Source: Bacillota bacterium (GTDB taxonomy: Bacteria > Bacillota > UBA5301 > JAMCQP01). Taken from it: 38,560 nt of DNA. The notes under the pieces are model-generated. The model saw only the letters and a list, made by a program, of their open reading frames with translations, ran no database searches and had not been told where the DNA came from. Shown here one piece after another: positions 1-7,973 of this stretch; positions within the stretch are counted from its first letter, which is position 1, and every line of letters begins with the position of its first letter. The stretch lies in contig JAMCQP010000011.1 of NCBI GenBank assembly GCA_023381695.1, positions 1 through 38,560 of the forward strand, written 5' to 3'. A program made the translations under genes and the position numbers.

Positions 1-258
1 TTCGGTCTGCACTCCCAGGAGCCGGATCTGGCCAATCTCGATTACATCTGTTTGAACGTCATCCAACCGTTCTGGAACCATCTGGGCCTGTGCCAATTGA
101 CTTTTCGGCTTCTTTTCCTTGACCAGTACCACCAGCGCTGGCTGGCCGGTCTTCCGCCCGCTTGTTTCCTTGTATCCAACCCCGACACCCGCGACGTTTT
201 CCAGCTCCAGGAGGCGCTTCCGATGGCGGAGGAGCGCCTCGCCATGCGTTGAAAACAT
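1..258 (-). CDS. Nal1/S1-like serine peptidase, N-terminal part (runs off window)
   Basis: Reading from an ATG at 258, 86 codons stay open to the window edge, so the 3' end is missing. The translation has a basic, leucine-rich start followed by LENVAGVGVGYKE, then TGQPALVVLVKEK, LVPERL-type wording (MVPERLDDV) and TDVIEIGQIRLL. This pattern (a 'GVGVGYK...ALVVLV...P..L.GV.TDVIE.G' leader) is the usual N-terminal region of bacterial trypsin-like/Nal1-like peptidases. No catalytic triad residue lies in the visible part, so activity cannot be judged. The start is supported by GGGGGTGAGG just upstream. That ribosome binding site lies inside one arm of a long inverted repeat (260-325), which suggests translational control. 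The gene is directly downstream of spoVT on the same strand, separated by about 135 bases. Family assignment is by recall of this N-terminal pattern and is moderately secure. Confidence 0.6.
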   Translation of the reverse strand, partial: MFSTHGEALLRHRKRLLELENVAGVGVGYKETSGRKTGQPALVVLVKEKKPKSQLAQAQMVPERLDDVQTDVIEIGQIRLLGVQTE

Positions 259-259
259 A

Positions 260-325
260 AAACCCTCACCCCCGGTCTTGCATCACAGGCAGTATATTCA
301 CTGCCTCATCCGGTGGTGAGGGTTT
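260..325 (-). promoter_or_regulatory. Nested inverted repeat covering the RBS of the peptidase gene
   Basis: The arms AAACCCTCACCCCCGG (260-275) and CCGGTGGTGAGGGTTT (310-325) are complementary at 15 of 16 positions. A second hairpin, AGGCAGT (287-293) with ACTGCCT (300-306), sits inside the loop. In the minus-strand RNA the arm next to the ATG at 258 contains the ribosome binding site GGGGGTGAGG, so folding would hide it. The element could be a translational switch, a terminator-like processing site or a small palindromic repeat. There is no long T-run directly after the outer stem on the minus strand apart from GTTTT, so a simple terminator is less likely. Confidence 0.6.
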
Positions 326-393
326 ATCCACGAAAGCCAAATCCTCAATTGCCTCTCAAATAGCTTGGCCGGCGCCATGATCCGGCCGCCAGG
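326..393 (-). terminator. Weak hairpin after spoVT
   Basis: Just past the spoVT stop on the minus strand, GGCCGG and CCGGCC (367-372 and 382-387) can form a 6-bp GC stem. Only a poor T-run (CTATTTG) follows. It may act as a weak terminator or attenuator between spoVT and the peptidase gene. The rest of this short gap shows nothing recognisable. Confidence 0.25.
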
Positions 394-957
394 CTACTGT
401 TCCATCTGTTTGGCGAGGAATCCGGCGGCAGTCTCCACCAGCTTCATCTCCAGATCTCCCATCTTCTTGTCCGGCTCCTTGGAACACAGGATCACTGCTC
501 CAATCGGATCGCCTTCGGCAATAATCGGGGCTATCACCTGGGTCGAGAACTTGCACGACTCCCCGCCCTCGACGACCGTACAATCCTCGCAGAACTTGTG
601 CTCGCCGGGCTTCGGCATATAAACGGGCTTGCGCTCCTCCATAATCCGCTCCACGGCCTTGGTGACCGGCTTGTCCATAAACTCCTTCTTGGGTGCACCT
701 GAGACGGCGATGATCATGTCCCGATCGGCAATGCAAGCGATATGGCCAGTCGCCTCCGCCAATGAATCCGCATATTCCTTGGCGAAATCGCCCAGTTCGC
801 CGATGGGCGAATATTTCTTTAAAATAACTTCCCCTTCGCGATCCACGAAGATCTCGAGGGGGTCGCCTTCGCGGATCCGCAGGGTCCGACGAATCTCTTT
901 GGGGATCACCACTCGACCAAGGTCGTCGATTCGTCTTACAATACCCGTTGCTTTCAA
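394..957 (-). CDS. spoVT: Stage V sporulation protein T (AbrB-type regulator with GAF-like domain)
   Basis: This 187-residue protein begins with the AbrB/SpoVT swapped-hairpin DNA-binding domain (residues 1-50, MKATGIVRRIDDLGRVVIPKEIRRTL). The rest forms a GAF-like sensor domain with a cysteine-containing stretch near residues 123-136 (FCEDCTVVEGGESC). Length and both domains match B. subtilis SpoVT, which modulates late forespore sigma-G genes. The start is TTG, eight or so bases after AAAAGGAGG; no better ATG is available. It lies just downstream of mfd in the same direction, as in Bacillus. A sigma-G-like promoter is visible at 1007-1037, so it is probably transcribed both from its own promoter and by read-through. 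Identification is firm; regulation is inferred. Confidence 0.96.
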   Translation of the reverse strand: MKATGIVRRIDDLGRVVIPKEIRRTLRIREGDPLEIFVDREGEVILKKYSPIGELGDFAKEYADSLAEATGHIACIADRDMIIAVSGAPKKEFMDKPVTKAVERIMEERKPVYMPKPGEHKFCEDCTVVEGGESCKFSTQVIAPIIAEGDPIGAVILCSKEPDKKMGDLEMKLVETAAGFLAKQMEQ

Positions 958-1006
958 TGCGCGCCCCTCCTTTTGTCTGATTCGGTTACCCGGTCCGGCT
1001 TACAGA

Positions 1007-1037
1007 TAGTATATGGCTAAATTTACAGTTTTATTCT
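1007..1037 (-). promoter_or_regulatory. Sigma-G-like promoter of spoVT
   Basis: On the minus strand AGAATA (1032-1037) and TATACTA (1007-1013) are separated by 18 bases. They differ by one base each from the forespore sigma-G type elements TGAATA and CATACTA. Bacillus spoVT is known to be read by sigma-G, which fits. The -10 TATACT could also serve sigma-A, but no TTGACA-like box is placed for it. The rest of 958-1153 contains the TTG-start RBS and no clear mfd terminator. Confidence 0.45.
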
Positions 1038-1153
1038 GTTTGCCCAGTTCTTTCGCAATCCTCTGGCGTAAATCTTGTCCCCCCTTTGGCCAATCTCTTG
1101 CCTGATATGGTTATCTCCGCCTTTCCAAGATTATCTTTCCCATTCATGCCGTT

Positions 1154-4100
1154 TTAAAACGCTTTTATCTCCGCCAAAACCTTTTCCATTAATTGTAAAA
1201 GCTCGCCGTTACTGCCGCCCACTCCGGATTTGAGCCTGACCTGGGGTGCCTTGCCAGCCAGGAAAGATACCTTTCCCTTGTATTTACGTACCAGATCCAG
1301 CATTTGGTTCCCACCCAAACTCAATCCTTCATGAAATTTTATGCTGGCCCCGGTTCTATCGGTAATAATGGAAGCTACCGCCACCTGCCTGGCCAATACC
1401 TTGATCCATGCCACCTTCAGCAAATTCGCCACCGGTTCCGGCAGATCTCCGAACCGGTCCGTAAGTTCCTCCTCTACATCCTTGAGATCGGGTTCGTCGT
1501 TTATCGTGATGATCTTTTTGTACATCTCCACCTTCTGTTTTCCATCGGGGATATATTCGTCTGGCAGATAGGCGTCGATATTCAGGTCAAGAACCGGCTC
1601 CGGCGGCTCCGGCACGGCCTCGCCCTTTAGTTCCTTGATGGACTGGTCCAAAAGCCGGGTGTAGAGATCGAAGCCCACGGAAGCGATAAAACCGTGCTGT
1701 TCAGACCCAAGGATGTTGCCGGCGCCGCGGATCTCCAGATCCCGCATGGCAATCTTGAAACCCGAGCCCAGTTCAGTAAATTCCTTGATCGCCTGTAAAC
1801 GTTTTTCCGCCTCTTCGGTAAGGATCTTATCTTTCCGGTAGGTAAAATATGCATACGCCACCCGATTGGAGCGTCCCACCCGCCCCCTGAGCTGGTAGAG
1901 CTGGGCCAGCCCCATCTTGTCCGCATCGTAGACGACAAGCGTGTTCACGTTGGGAATATCCAGCCCGGACTCGATGATGGTCGTGGACAGAAGGATATCG
2001 TACTCCCCCCGCAAAAAGTCCATCATCACCTGCTCCAGGCGTGACTCTTCCATTTGCCCGTGTCCCACCGCTATTTTGGCCTCCGGCACCAGTTGCTGCA
2101 GGTAGGACGCCATCTTGTCGATAGACTGGACGCGGTTGTAGACAAAGTAGACCTGCCCGTCCCGCCCCATCTCGCGCAAGATGGCCTCCCGGATCACCTC
2201 GTCGTGGTACTCCATCACATAGGTTCGGATCGGGAAGCGATCTTCGGGGGGCGTCCCGATGATGCTCATATCCCGCACGCCCGCCAGGGACATGTGCAGC
2301 GTCCGGGGAATCGGCGTGGCCGTGAGCGTGAGAACGTCCACGTTCCGCCGCAGCTCCTTCAGCCGCTCCTTCTGCGCCACCCCGAAGCGCTGTTCCTCGT
2401 CCACAATCACCAGGCCCAGGTCCTTGAAGACCACATCCTTCTGCAGGAGCCGGTGGGTCCCGATAATCACGTCGATCTCGCCGCGGCGCAGGCGCCTGGT
2501 GATCTCGGCGGCCTCCTTGTCGCTCTCGAACCGGCTGAGAACCTCCACCGCCACCGGAAACCCGTTGAACCGGTCGCGGAATGTGTTGTAATGCTGCTGG
2601 GCCAGGATGGTGGTGGGCACCAGGACGCCGACCTGTTTGCCGTCCATCACCGCCTTGAAGGAGGCCCGGATGGCCACTTCGGTCTTCCCGTAGCCCACGT
2701 CCCCGCACAGGAGGCGGTCCATGGGCTTCGGCTTCTCCATGTCCCGCTTGATCTCCATGAGCGCCCGGAGCTGATCCGGCGTCTCGTCGTAGATGAAGGT
2801 ATCCTCGAATTCCTCCTGCCAGACCGTGTCCGGCGCGAAGGTGTGGCCTAAAACGGTCTCCCGTTCGGCGTAGAGCGTGAGAAGGTTCTGCGCCAACTCC
2901 TGCACTGATTCCTTCACCCTTGATTTGACCCTGGCCCACTCGCTGCCGCCAAGCTTGTAGAGTTTTGGGGCGACGCCCTCCACCCCGATATACTTCTGGA
3001 GCAAGTTGACCTGCTCGGTGGGAACGTAGAGTTTATCCCCTCCGGCGTATTTCACCACCAGATAATCCTTGTGCACCTTGCCGATCTCCAGGGTCTCCAC
3101 CCCCTGGTACTGGCCGATGCCGTGGTTAACGTGGACCACGTAATCGCCCACCTTCAGCTCCGCAAAGGTGGAGATCCTGATCCCGTCCTCCGCGGATCTG
3201 GCCGACCGGCGGTGCTTGCGCTCGCGCCCGAAGACCTCGCTGTCCGTGAGAACGATGAGCCTGATCAGCGGGAACTCAAAGCCATTCTCCAGGCTCCCCT
3301 CGGTGATCACGATGTTGCCGGGGCGAAGTTCCCCGTGCACCTCCGGCACATAGGTTGCATCCACCCCTTGTTCCCTGAACCCCTCCAGCAGCCTCAAGCA
3401 ACGATCCTGGGAGGAGAGCGCCAGAACCACCCTGTTTTGCCCGCGTTTCCACTCCGCAAGCTCCCCGGCCAGCTCCTCCACCTTGCCGTGAAACATCTCC
3501 GGGGTGCGCGAAGAGGCCATAATAATCTGCTGGGGATCCGCCCCGTGAAACCGCCTGGATAGGAGCGACAGGTAGATGATCCGGTGCCGCCTGAAGGAAT
3601 TAAACAGGCTTTGCCACTCGCCGTAAAGCAAACCGGTTCCCGGCAAGACCCGCCCCCGCTCCAAAAGCCCGGCCTGCATCTCGCCCAACTCTTCCTCCGT
3701 TTGGCGCGCCTGTTCCTGGATCCGGGCCGGTTCATCCAGGATGACCAGGCCCCCTTCCAGATAATCCGGCAGGTAGTGAAGAGCATCATACAGATACGGC
3801 AGGTACTGATCCACTCCGGGGAAGTAGTGGCTCTCCCGCAACCGGGTCAGGTGTTCCCCGAGTTTTTCCCGTAAAGCCCGTGCTTCCTCGGGTTTCCCCA
3901 GCTTTTCAAGCTTTGCCCCCTGCCTTTCCGTCTCCTGCTGGAGGCGCGGCAAAGCGGCGTCGATCCGCTCCCTGGGGAAGACCACCTCCCGGGCCGGAAT
4001 TATTGTCACAGACCCAACCTTATCCACCGAACGCTGGGAAGCCAGGTCAAATCTCCTGATGGAGTCGATTTCATCGTCAAAGAGTTCAACTCGCATCGGC

Positions 4101-4669
4101 ATGCTCTGTGAAAGGGGGTAGATGTCGATGATCCCGCCGCGGATGCTGAAGTGCCCCGGGCCTTCCACCATCTCCACCCGCTGATATCCCATGATCACCA
4201 GCCTGCCGGCCAGCCCGGAGAGATCCACCCGCTCCCCCTCTGAAAAAGAGAGGCAGTTGGACCCAAACACTTCCAGGGGCGCCATCCGGCGCATCAGCGC
4301 CCGGACGGGGGCGACAATCACCGCCCGCTCATGCTTGATCAGCTTCTCGAGCCCCGTGAGCCGCTGCATCTCCAGGTCGGGGTTCTGGGTGATCTCCTCG
4401 TGCGCAAAGATCTCCAGATCCGGAAAAAGGTAAGCCCTGTCGGGGCCGAGCAAGGTAACCAGATCCGCATGGAGCCTTTCGGCCTGGTAAGTGTTGTGGG
4501 TCACCGCTAAAACGGGGCGGCCCTCGTTAAGCGCGGCGATCAGATAGGAACGCTGGGAACCGGCAAGGCCCGTAACAAACTGCCCGGTGTAACCCTTCTT
4601 CAGCCCCTCGCCCAAACGCCTAAAATTGTCCTCTTCCGCGAATAATTCCACCAATCCTGGTATGGGCAT
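1154..4669 (-). CDS. mfd: Transcription-repair coupling factor Mfd
   Basis: Mfd removes RNA polymerase stalled at DNA damage and recruits UvrA. The protein (about 1171 residues) has the UvrB-like N-terminal region, a CarD/RNA-polymerase interaction segment (VGDYVVHVNHGIGQYQG) and a RecG-like translocase. Walker A is CGDVGYGKTEVA and Walker B is VDEEQRFGV, followed by TATPIPRTLHMSL and the motif LRGRVGRSNR. A C-terminal regulatory domain follows. Length equals the usual 1150-1180. I place the start at ATG 4669 because GGGGGT sits about nine bases upstream; a GTG at 4690 is in frame but lacks a ribosome binding site. It follows the small PrsW-like gene by about 40 bases and precedes spoVT, the same neighbourhood as in Bacillus. 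It appears intact. Confidence 0.98.
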   Translation of the reverse strand: MPIPGLVELFAEEDNFRRLGEGLKKGYTGQFVTGLAGSQRSYLIAALNEGRPVLAVTHNTYQAERLHADLVTLLGPDRAYLFPDLEIFAHEEITQNPDLEMQRLTGLEKLIKHERAVIVAPVRALMRRMAPLEVFGSNCLSFSEGERVDLSGLAGRLVIMGYQRVEMVEGPGHFSIRGGIIDIYPLSQSMPMRVELFDDEIDSIRRFDLASQRSVDKVGSVTIIPAREVVFPRERIDAALPRLQQETERQGAKLEKLGKPEEARALREKLGEHLTRLRESHYFPGVDQYLPYLYDALHYLPDYLEGGLVILDEPARIQEQARQTEEELGEMQAGLLERGRVLPGTGLLYGEWQSLFNSFRRHRIIYLSLLSRRFHGADPQQIIMASSRTPEMFHGKVEELAGELAEWKRGQNRVVLALSSQDRCLRLLEGFREQGVDATYVPEVHGELRPGNIVITEGSLENGFEFPLIRLIVLTDSEVFGRERKHRRSARSAEDGIRISTFAELKVGDYVVHVNHGIGQYQGVETLEIGKVHKDYLVVKYAGGDKLYVPTEQVNLLQKYIGVEGVAPKLYKLGGSEWARVKSRVKESVQELAQNLLTLYAERETVLGHTFAPDTVWQEEFEDTFIYDETPDQLRALMEIKRDMEKPKPMDRLLCGDVGYGKTEVAIRASFKAVMDGKQVGVLVPTTILAQQHYNTFRDRFNGFPVAVEVLSRFESDKEAAEITRRLRRGEIDVIIGTHRLLQKDVVFKDLGLVIVDEEQRFGVAQKERLKELRRNVDVLTLTATPIPRTLHMSLAGVRDMSIIGTPPEDRFPIRTYVMEYHDEVIREAILREMGRDGQVYFVYNRVQSIDKMASYLQQLVPEAKIAVGHGQMEESRLEQVMMDFLRGEYDILLSTTIIESGLDIPNVNTLVVYDADKMGLAQLYQLRGRVGRSNRVAYAYFTYRKDKILTEEAEKRLQAIKEFTELGSGFKIAMRDLEIRGAGNILGSEQHGFIASVGFDLYTRLLDQSIKELKGEAVPEPPEPVLDLNIDAYLPDEYIPDGKQKVEMYKKIITINDEPDLKDVEEELTDRFGDLPEPVANLLKVAWIKVLARQVAVASIITDRTGASIKFHEGLSLGGNQMLDLVRKYKGKVSFLAGKAPQVRLKSGVGGSNGELLQLMEKVLAEIKAF

Positions 4670-4712
4670 GCCAAATAGACCCCCTATCACCGTTGGACGG
4701 CAAACAAACCGG

Positions 4713-5123
4713 TCAGCGCACCACGAATTTCATGACCACACCGTTCCAAAGAATGTGGAGCAAGATCCCCGCGGCTGCTCCTATTAAAATACTGTCAAAC
4801 AACGCCAACCCCAAAACAACCGCATAACCAAACAGGGCATGGCCAAAGACACTCAACAACCCGGCCACCATGCCGGTCTCCGGCGAGGTGGCCATGTCGT
4901 AGACAGCCTCAACCGCCCCAAAAAAGATGTGGGTAATCAGCAAAGGGGCGTGCCAAAGAAGAGCCACGGATGTTTTTGTGACCTCTTCCACCACCGGCAC
5001 CAGCCATATAATCACCCCTGTCCCCAAAAACCGCAAAGCCAGACGATTGACTAAAAGCGTGGCCGCGGCGGCAATAACACTTGCGGCAAGGCTGGCAAAG
5101 ATCCCGGCAAGAGGAATGGACAT
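4713..5123 (-). CDS. Small PrsW-like membrane protein (putative intramembrane protease family)
   Basis: This 136-residue protein is almost entirely hydrophobic, with about four membrane segments. It carries EEVTK (EExxK, near residue 46), FGAVE (FxxxE, near residue 68) and two histidines in membrane segments (HALFG, HILWN). This is the motif set of PrsW-type glutamic/metal intramembrane proteases, here in a shortened form and without the usual HxxxD aspartate. PrsW in Bacillus cleaves anti-sigma factors at the membrane. The gene sits between pth and mfd, exactly where Bacillus carries fin, a regulator of the sigma-F to sigma-G switch. A role in sporulation signalling is therefore tempting but is only inference. 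The 70 bases after the pth stop hold no clear promoter, so it is probably part of the ctc-pth transcript. Confidence 0.6.
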   Translation of the reverse strand: MSIPLAGIFASLAASVIAAAATLLVNRLALRFLGTGVIIWLVPVVEEVTKTSVALLWHAPLLITHIFFGAVEAVYDMATSPETGMVAGLLSVFGHALFGYAVVLGLALFDSILIGAAAGILLHILWNGVVMKFVVR

Positions 5124-5193
5124 CCATCTGCTCCCTTCTTGCCCCTATTTTGCCCTGGCCGGCGGGCCTTCACTCACCATCTGATGAATCGGT

Positions 5194-5766
5194 TCAGGCA
5201 TCTTTATTATATTGATTCATGCATTTTTCGATGCCATCCTGGACCAGGCAGGCCACCGCGTCAGCCGCACGGTCCACGGCGTTTCGCAAAAGCAGCATCT
5301 CCTCCGGCGACAGGGACGACAGCACGTAGTCCGCCGCCTCCAGATGGGGAGCCGGACGGCCGATTCCCACACGAACCCGGGCGATCTCCTCGGTCCCCAG
5401 TTGCTGGACAACCGAGGTCATCCCCCGGTGGCCGGCCGCCCCTCCATTGGCCCGGATACGCAGACGGCCCGGAGGCAGATCAAGGTCGTCGTAGACGACG
5501 ATGACCTCCGCCGGGCTGAGTTTATACCAGTCCATGAGGGATCTGACCGCCAGACCGCTCAGGTTCATATACGTCTGAGGCTTGACCAGAAGGACTCTGG
5601 TCTGCCCGATTACCGCCTCGCCGGTCAACGCCTGGGCGCGTTTATTCAGCATGCGAGCCCCCGACATCTCCGCGAGCCGGTCAATCACCAGAAATCCCAC
5701 GTTATGCCGGGTCAATTCATACCTGGATCCTGGGTTACCCAGCCCGACAATGATTCTGCCAAGCAT
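5194..5766 (-). CDS. pth: Peptidyl-tRNA hydrolase
   Basis: Pth cleaves the ester bond of peptidyl-tRNA released from stalled ribosomes. The 190-residue sequence starts with IIVGLGNPGSRYELTRHNVGF, containing the catalytic histidine in TRHNVGF (about residue 21). It also has KPQTYMNLSG with the substrate-binding Asn, and VYDDLDLPPGRLRIRANGGAAGHRGM with the conserved aspartate. Length is typical (about 190). It starts 11 bases after the ctc stop, so the two are co-transcribed, as in Bacillus (ctc-spoVC). It appears intact. Confidence 0.98.
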   Translation of the reverse strand: MLGRIIVGLGNPGSRYELTRHNVGFLVIDRLAEMSGARMLNKRAQALTGEAVIGQTRVLLVKPQTYMNLSGLAVRSLMDWYKLSPAEVIVVYDDLDLPPGRLRIRANGGAAGHRGMTSVVQQLGTEEIARVRVGIGRPAPHLEAADYVLSSLSPEEMLLLRNAVDRAADAVACLVQDGIEKCMNQYNKDA

Positions 5767-5777
5767 CTACCAGATGG

Positions 5778-6437
5778 TTACTCCGCTTTCTCGGCCGCTT
5801 TTTCCTTATCCTTATCGCCGACCAGTGCAGGCTCGGCCTCAGCGGCCGGGGTTGCCGGGACTTCAGCTTCGGTGGCTCTGGTGGTTACCACCGTGACCAC
5901 CATCTCATCCCTGGGGGTCAGGATTTTAACCCCTTCCCCTGCGGAAAGATCTCCGACGTGAATTCCATGACCGATGCTGAGCTTGGAGACATCGACCACG
6001 ACGTGCTCCGGAATATGGGTCGGCAAGCAAGCGATCTCCAACTCGCGGAGAACGTGCTCCACTATGCCGCCGTCATTGTCCCTCTTCTCCTCACCCACAA
6101 AGATGATGGGGACGGTGGTGGCGATCTCCTCGTTTAAGTCGACCTCGTGGAAATCCACGTGCAGGATCCGGTTGCGCAGATTGTCACGCTGGACTTCCTT
6201 GATCAGGACCGCCCGGTTTTTCGCCTTCTTGGCGCCTTTAATCTCCAGATTTATCAACTGGTTGGCGGCCTCGGATGAAAGAAGTTTTTGAAGCTGCCTG
6301 GTCTCAACCCGAAGGTTGAGGCTGTCCTTCTTTGCACCATAGCAGATTGCGGGCACCATGCCCGTTCCCCGGAGCTTCCTGGTGGCTTCCTTGCCGATCT
6401 CCTCCCGCACCTCCGCCTGTAATTGCACCTGCGTCAT
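5778..6437 (-). CDS. ctc: 50S ribosomal protein L25 / general stress protein Ctc
   Basis: This is the TL5/Ctc form of L25, which binds 5S rRNA. From ATG 6437 it gives 219 residues: an L25 N-terminal domain (LQAEVREEIGKEATRKLRGTGMVPAICYG), the second beta domain (VDLNEEIATTVPIIFVGEE) and an acidic alanine-rich tail. I choose ATG 6437 because AAGGAGAG lies upstream and because the sigma-A promoter at 6496-6524 would start RNA just before the earlier ATG triplets, leaving them without a leader. The open frame extends further upstream into the promoter and glmU, which is not meaningful. It heads the ctc-pth-(PrsW-like)-mfd transcription unit. In Bacillus prs sits between glmU and ctc; prs is absent here. 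Confidence 0.95.
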   Translation of the reverse strand: MTQVQLQAEVREEIGKEATRKLRGTGMVPAICYGAKKDSLNLRVETRQLQKLLSSEAANQLINLEIKGAKKAKNRAVLIKEVQRDNLRNRILHVDFHEVDLNEEIATTVPIIFVGEEKRDNDGGIVEHVLRELEIACLPTHIPEHVVVDVSKLSIGHGIHVGDLSAGEGVKILTPRDEMVVTVVTTRATEAEVPATPAAEAEPALVGDKDKEKAAEKAE

Positions 6438-6495
6438 CTCTGAAAGTCTCTCCTTTTTCGCCCGCTCATCGTCAGATTCGGACATTAACATGGTA

Positions 6496-6524
6496 ATTAT
6501 AGCACTTGTCCGGCGCCACGTCAA
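6496..6524 (-). promoter_or_regulatory. Sigma-A promoter of the ctc-pth operon
   Basis: On the minus strand TTGACG (6519-6524) and TATAAT (6496-6501) are spaced by exactly 17 bases, a near-consensus vegetative promoter. It lies just after the glmU stop. Transcription would begin about seven bases past the TATAAT, which supports the ATG at 6437 as the ctc start. Confidence 0.85.
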
Positions 6525-6528
6525 ACCT

Positions 6529-7917
6529 TTACCCGGCGCCTTCGCCATGCCCCTTGCGCCGCCGGCGCGCCCATTCCTCGATATTTTGCTGCCTGGCCCG
6601 GCCGATGCCCAATGACGCGGGAGGCACATCCCTGGTAATCGTCGACCCGGCGGCGACATAGGCCCCGTCTCCAACCTTGACCGGCGCCACCAGGTTGGAA
6701 TTGCTGCCGATGAAAACGTCGTCCCCGATTAAAGTGGGGTGTTTGGCCACGCCATCGTAGTTGCAGGTGATCGTCCCCGCGCCGATGTTCACCCCCTGGC
6801 CGATGGTGGCGTCGCCGATGTAGCTCAGATGGGGCACCTTGCTGCCCTCGCCGACCACGGATTTTTTGAGCTCCACAAAGTCGCCGATCTTGGCCCGGCT
6901 CCGCACCTGGGTCCCCGGCCGCAAATAGGCGAAGGGGCCGATGGTCACGTCATCCTCCACCTCTGATCCCACCAGCACCGAATAGGTCGCCTCCACCCGC
7001 GCACCCAGGGAGGTGTCCACCAGGCGGGTGTTGGGGCCGATCAGGCACTCGCCGCCGACCTTCGTCCGGCCCTCCAAAAAGGAGAAGGGATAGATGACCG
7101 TGTCGCGGCCGATCTCCACATCCTGGTCGATATAGGTGTTATCCGGATCGACGATGGTCACGCCTGCGTCCATCAGGGCTCCGGCCTTACGCAGCCGGAG
7201 GATCTTTTCGGCCTCCGCCAGCTGCGCCCGGGAATTGACGCCCAGCCCTTCCAGGGGGTTGGCCACCACCAGAGCGCCCACCGGCTTGCCCCGCTTTTGC
7301 AGAATCGGCAGGACATCCCCCAGGTAATACTCCTCCTGGGCGTTGTTGGGCTTGACCTCGGCCAGGGCCTCAAAAAGGTCCCGGGCCTTGAAGCAGAAGA
7401 TGCCGGTATTGATCTCCCGGACCGCCCTTTCCGCCTCCGAGGCGTCCTTGTGCTCCACAACCTTCACCACATGCCCGGTGGCGCTGTCCCGGATCACCCG
7501 GCCGTACCCGGCCGGATCTTCGACCACGGCGGTGAGCATGGTGGCCGCAAACCCGCCTTCCCGGTGGAAACGCACCAGGCTCTCTAAAGTGGCGGGGGAA
7601 AGCAGGGGCGCGTCGCCGAAAAGTTCCAGCAAATCGCCATTGTACCCCTCAAACAACGGTCTGGTCTGCATTACCGCATGGCCCGTCCCCTTTTGTTCCT
7701 TTTGCAGCACGAAAGCCACGTCCTCTTTCACGGTGGTTCTCACCTGAGCGGCGCCGTGGCCGATGACCACCACCGGCCGCTCCACCCCGACGGCGCGGGT
7801 CGCGGCAATGACGTGCTCCAGCATCGGCTTTCCGCAAGCCTTGTGCAGAACCTTGGGCAAGTCCGACTTCATGCGGGTTCCCTGGCCGGCTGCCAGAATA
7901 ACCGCTCGTATCTCCAC
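6529..7917 (-). CDS. glmU: Bifunctional GlcNAc-1-P uridyltransferase / GlcN-1-P acetyltransferase
   Basis: GlmU makes UDP-GlcNAc for peptidoglycan. The N-terminal uridyltransferase shows IRAVILAAGQGTRMKSDLPKVLH, the nucleotide-binding loop, and later the EEYYLGDVLPIL stretch. The C-terminal half is a left-handed beta helix of hexapeptide repeats (VNIGAGTITCNYDG, IGSNSNLVAPVKVG) carrying the acetyltransferase. The start is GTG 7917, seven bases after GGAGGG; an in-frame GTG at 7932 would place that ribosome binding site inside the gene. At 462 residues it has normal length. It sits between the CopZ-like gene and ctc, keeping the Bacillus glmU-ctc neighbourhood but without prs. Confidence 0.97.
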   Translation of the reverse strand: MEIRAVILAAGQGTRMKSDLPKVLHKACGKPMLEHVIAATRAVGVERPVVVIGHGAAQVRTTVKEDVAFVLQKEQKGTGHAVMQTRPLFEGYNGDLLELFGDAPLLSPATLESLVRFHREGGFAATMLTAVVEDPAGYGRVIRDSATGHVVKVVEHKDASEAERAVREINTGIFCFKARDLFEALAEVKPNNAQEEYYLGDVLPILQKRGKPVGALVVANPLEGLGVNSRAQLAEAEKILRLRKAGALMDAGVTIVDPDNTYIDQDVEIGRDTVIYPFSFLEGRTKVGGECLIGPNTRLVDTSLGARVEATYSVLVGSEVEDDVTIGPFAYLRPGTQVRSRAKIGDFVELKKSVVGEGSKVPHLSYIGDATIGQGVNIGAGTITCNYDGVAKHPTLIGDDVFIGSNSNLVAPVKVGDGAYVAAGSTITRDVPPASLGIGRARQQNIEEWARRRRKGHGEGAG

Positions 7918-7973
7918 AGAAGTTCCCTCCACAATCTTGGCTTACCACATCTTCATAATATCTTTCGACCCGG

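Noticed and set aside
42..269. Minus-strand open frame of 75 residues beginning MARR/MRVL
   Set aside because: It lies in another frame over the peptidase gene start. The frame from ATG 258 has recognisable family phrases and a ribosome binding site; this one has none.
1827..2939. A 370-residue minus-strand frame and plus-strand frames across mfd
   Set aside because: They are shadows of mfd in a GC-rich genome with glycine/arginine/histidine-rich nonsense and no start signals.
5778..6674. Longer L25 reading frame starting at 6674
   Set aside because: It overlaps the end of glmU and the sigma-A promoter; the extra N-terminal residues do not belong to L25.
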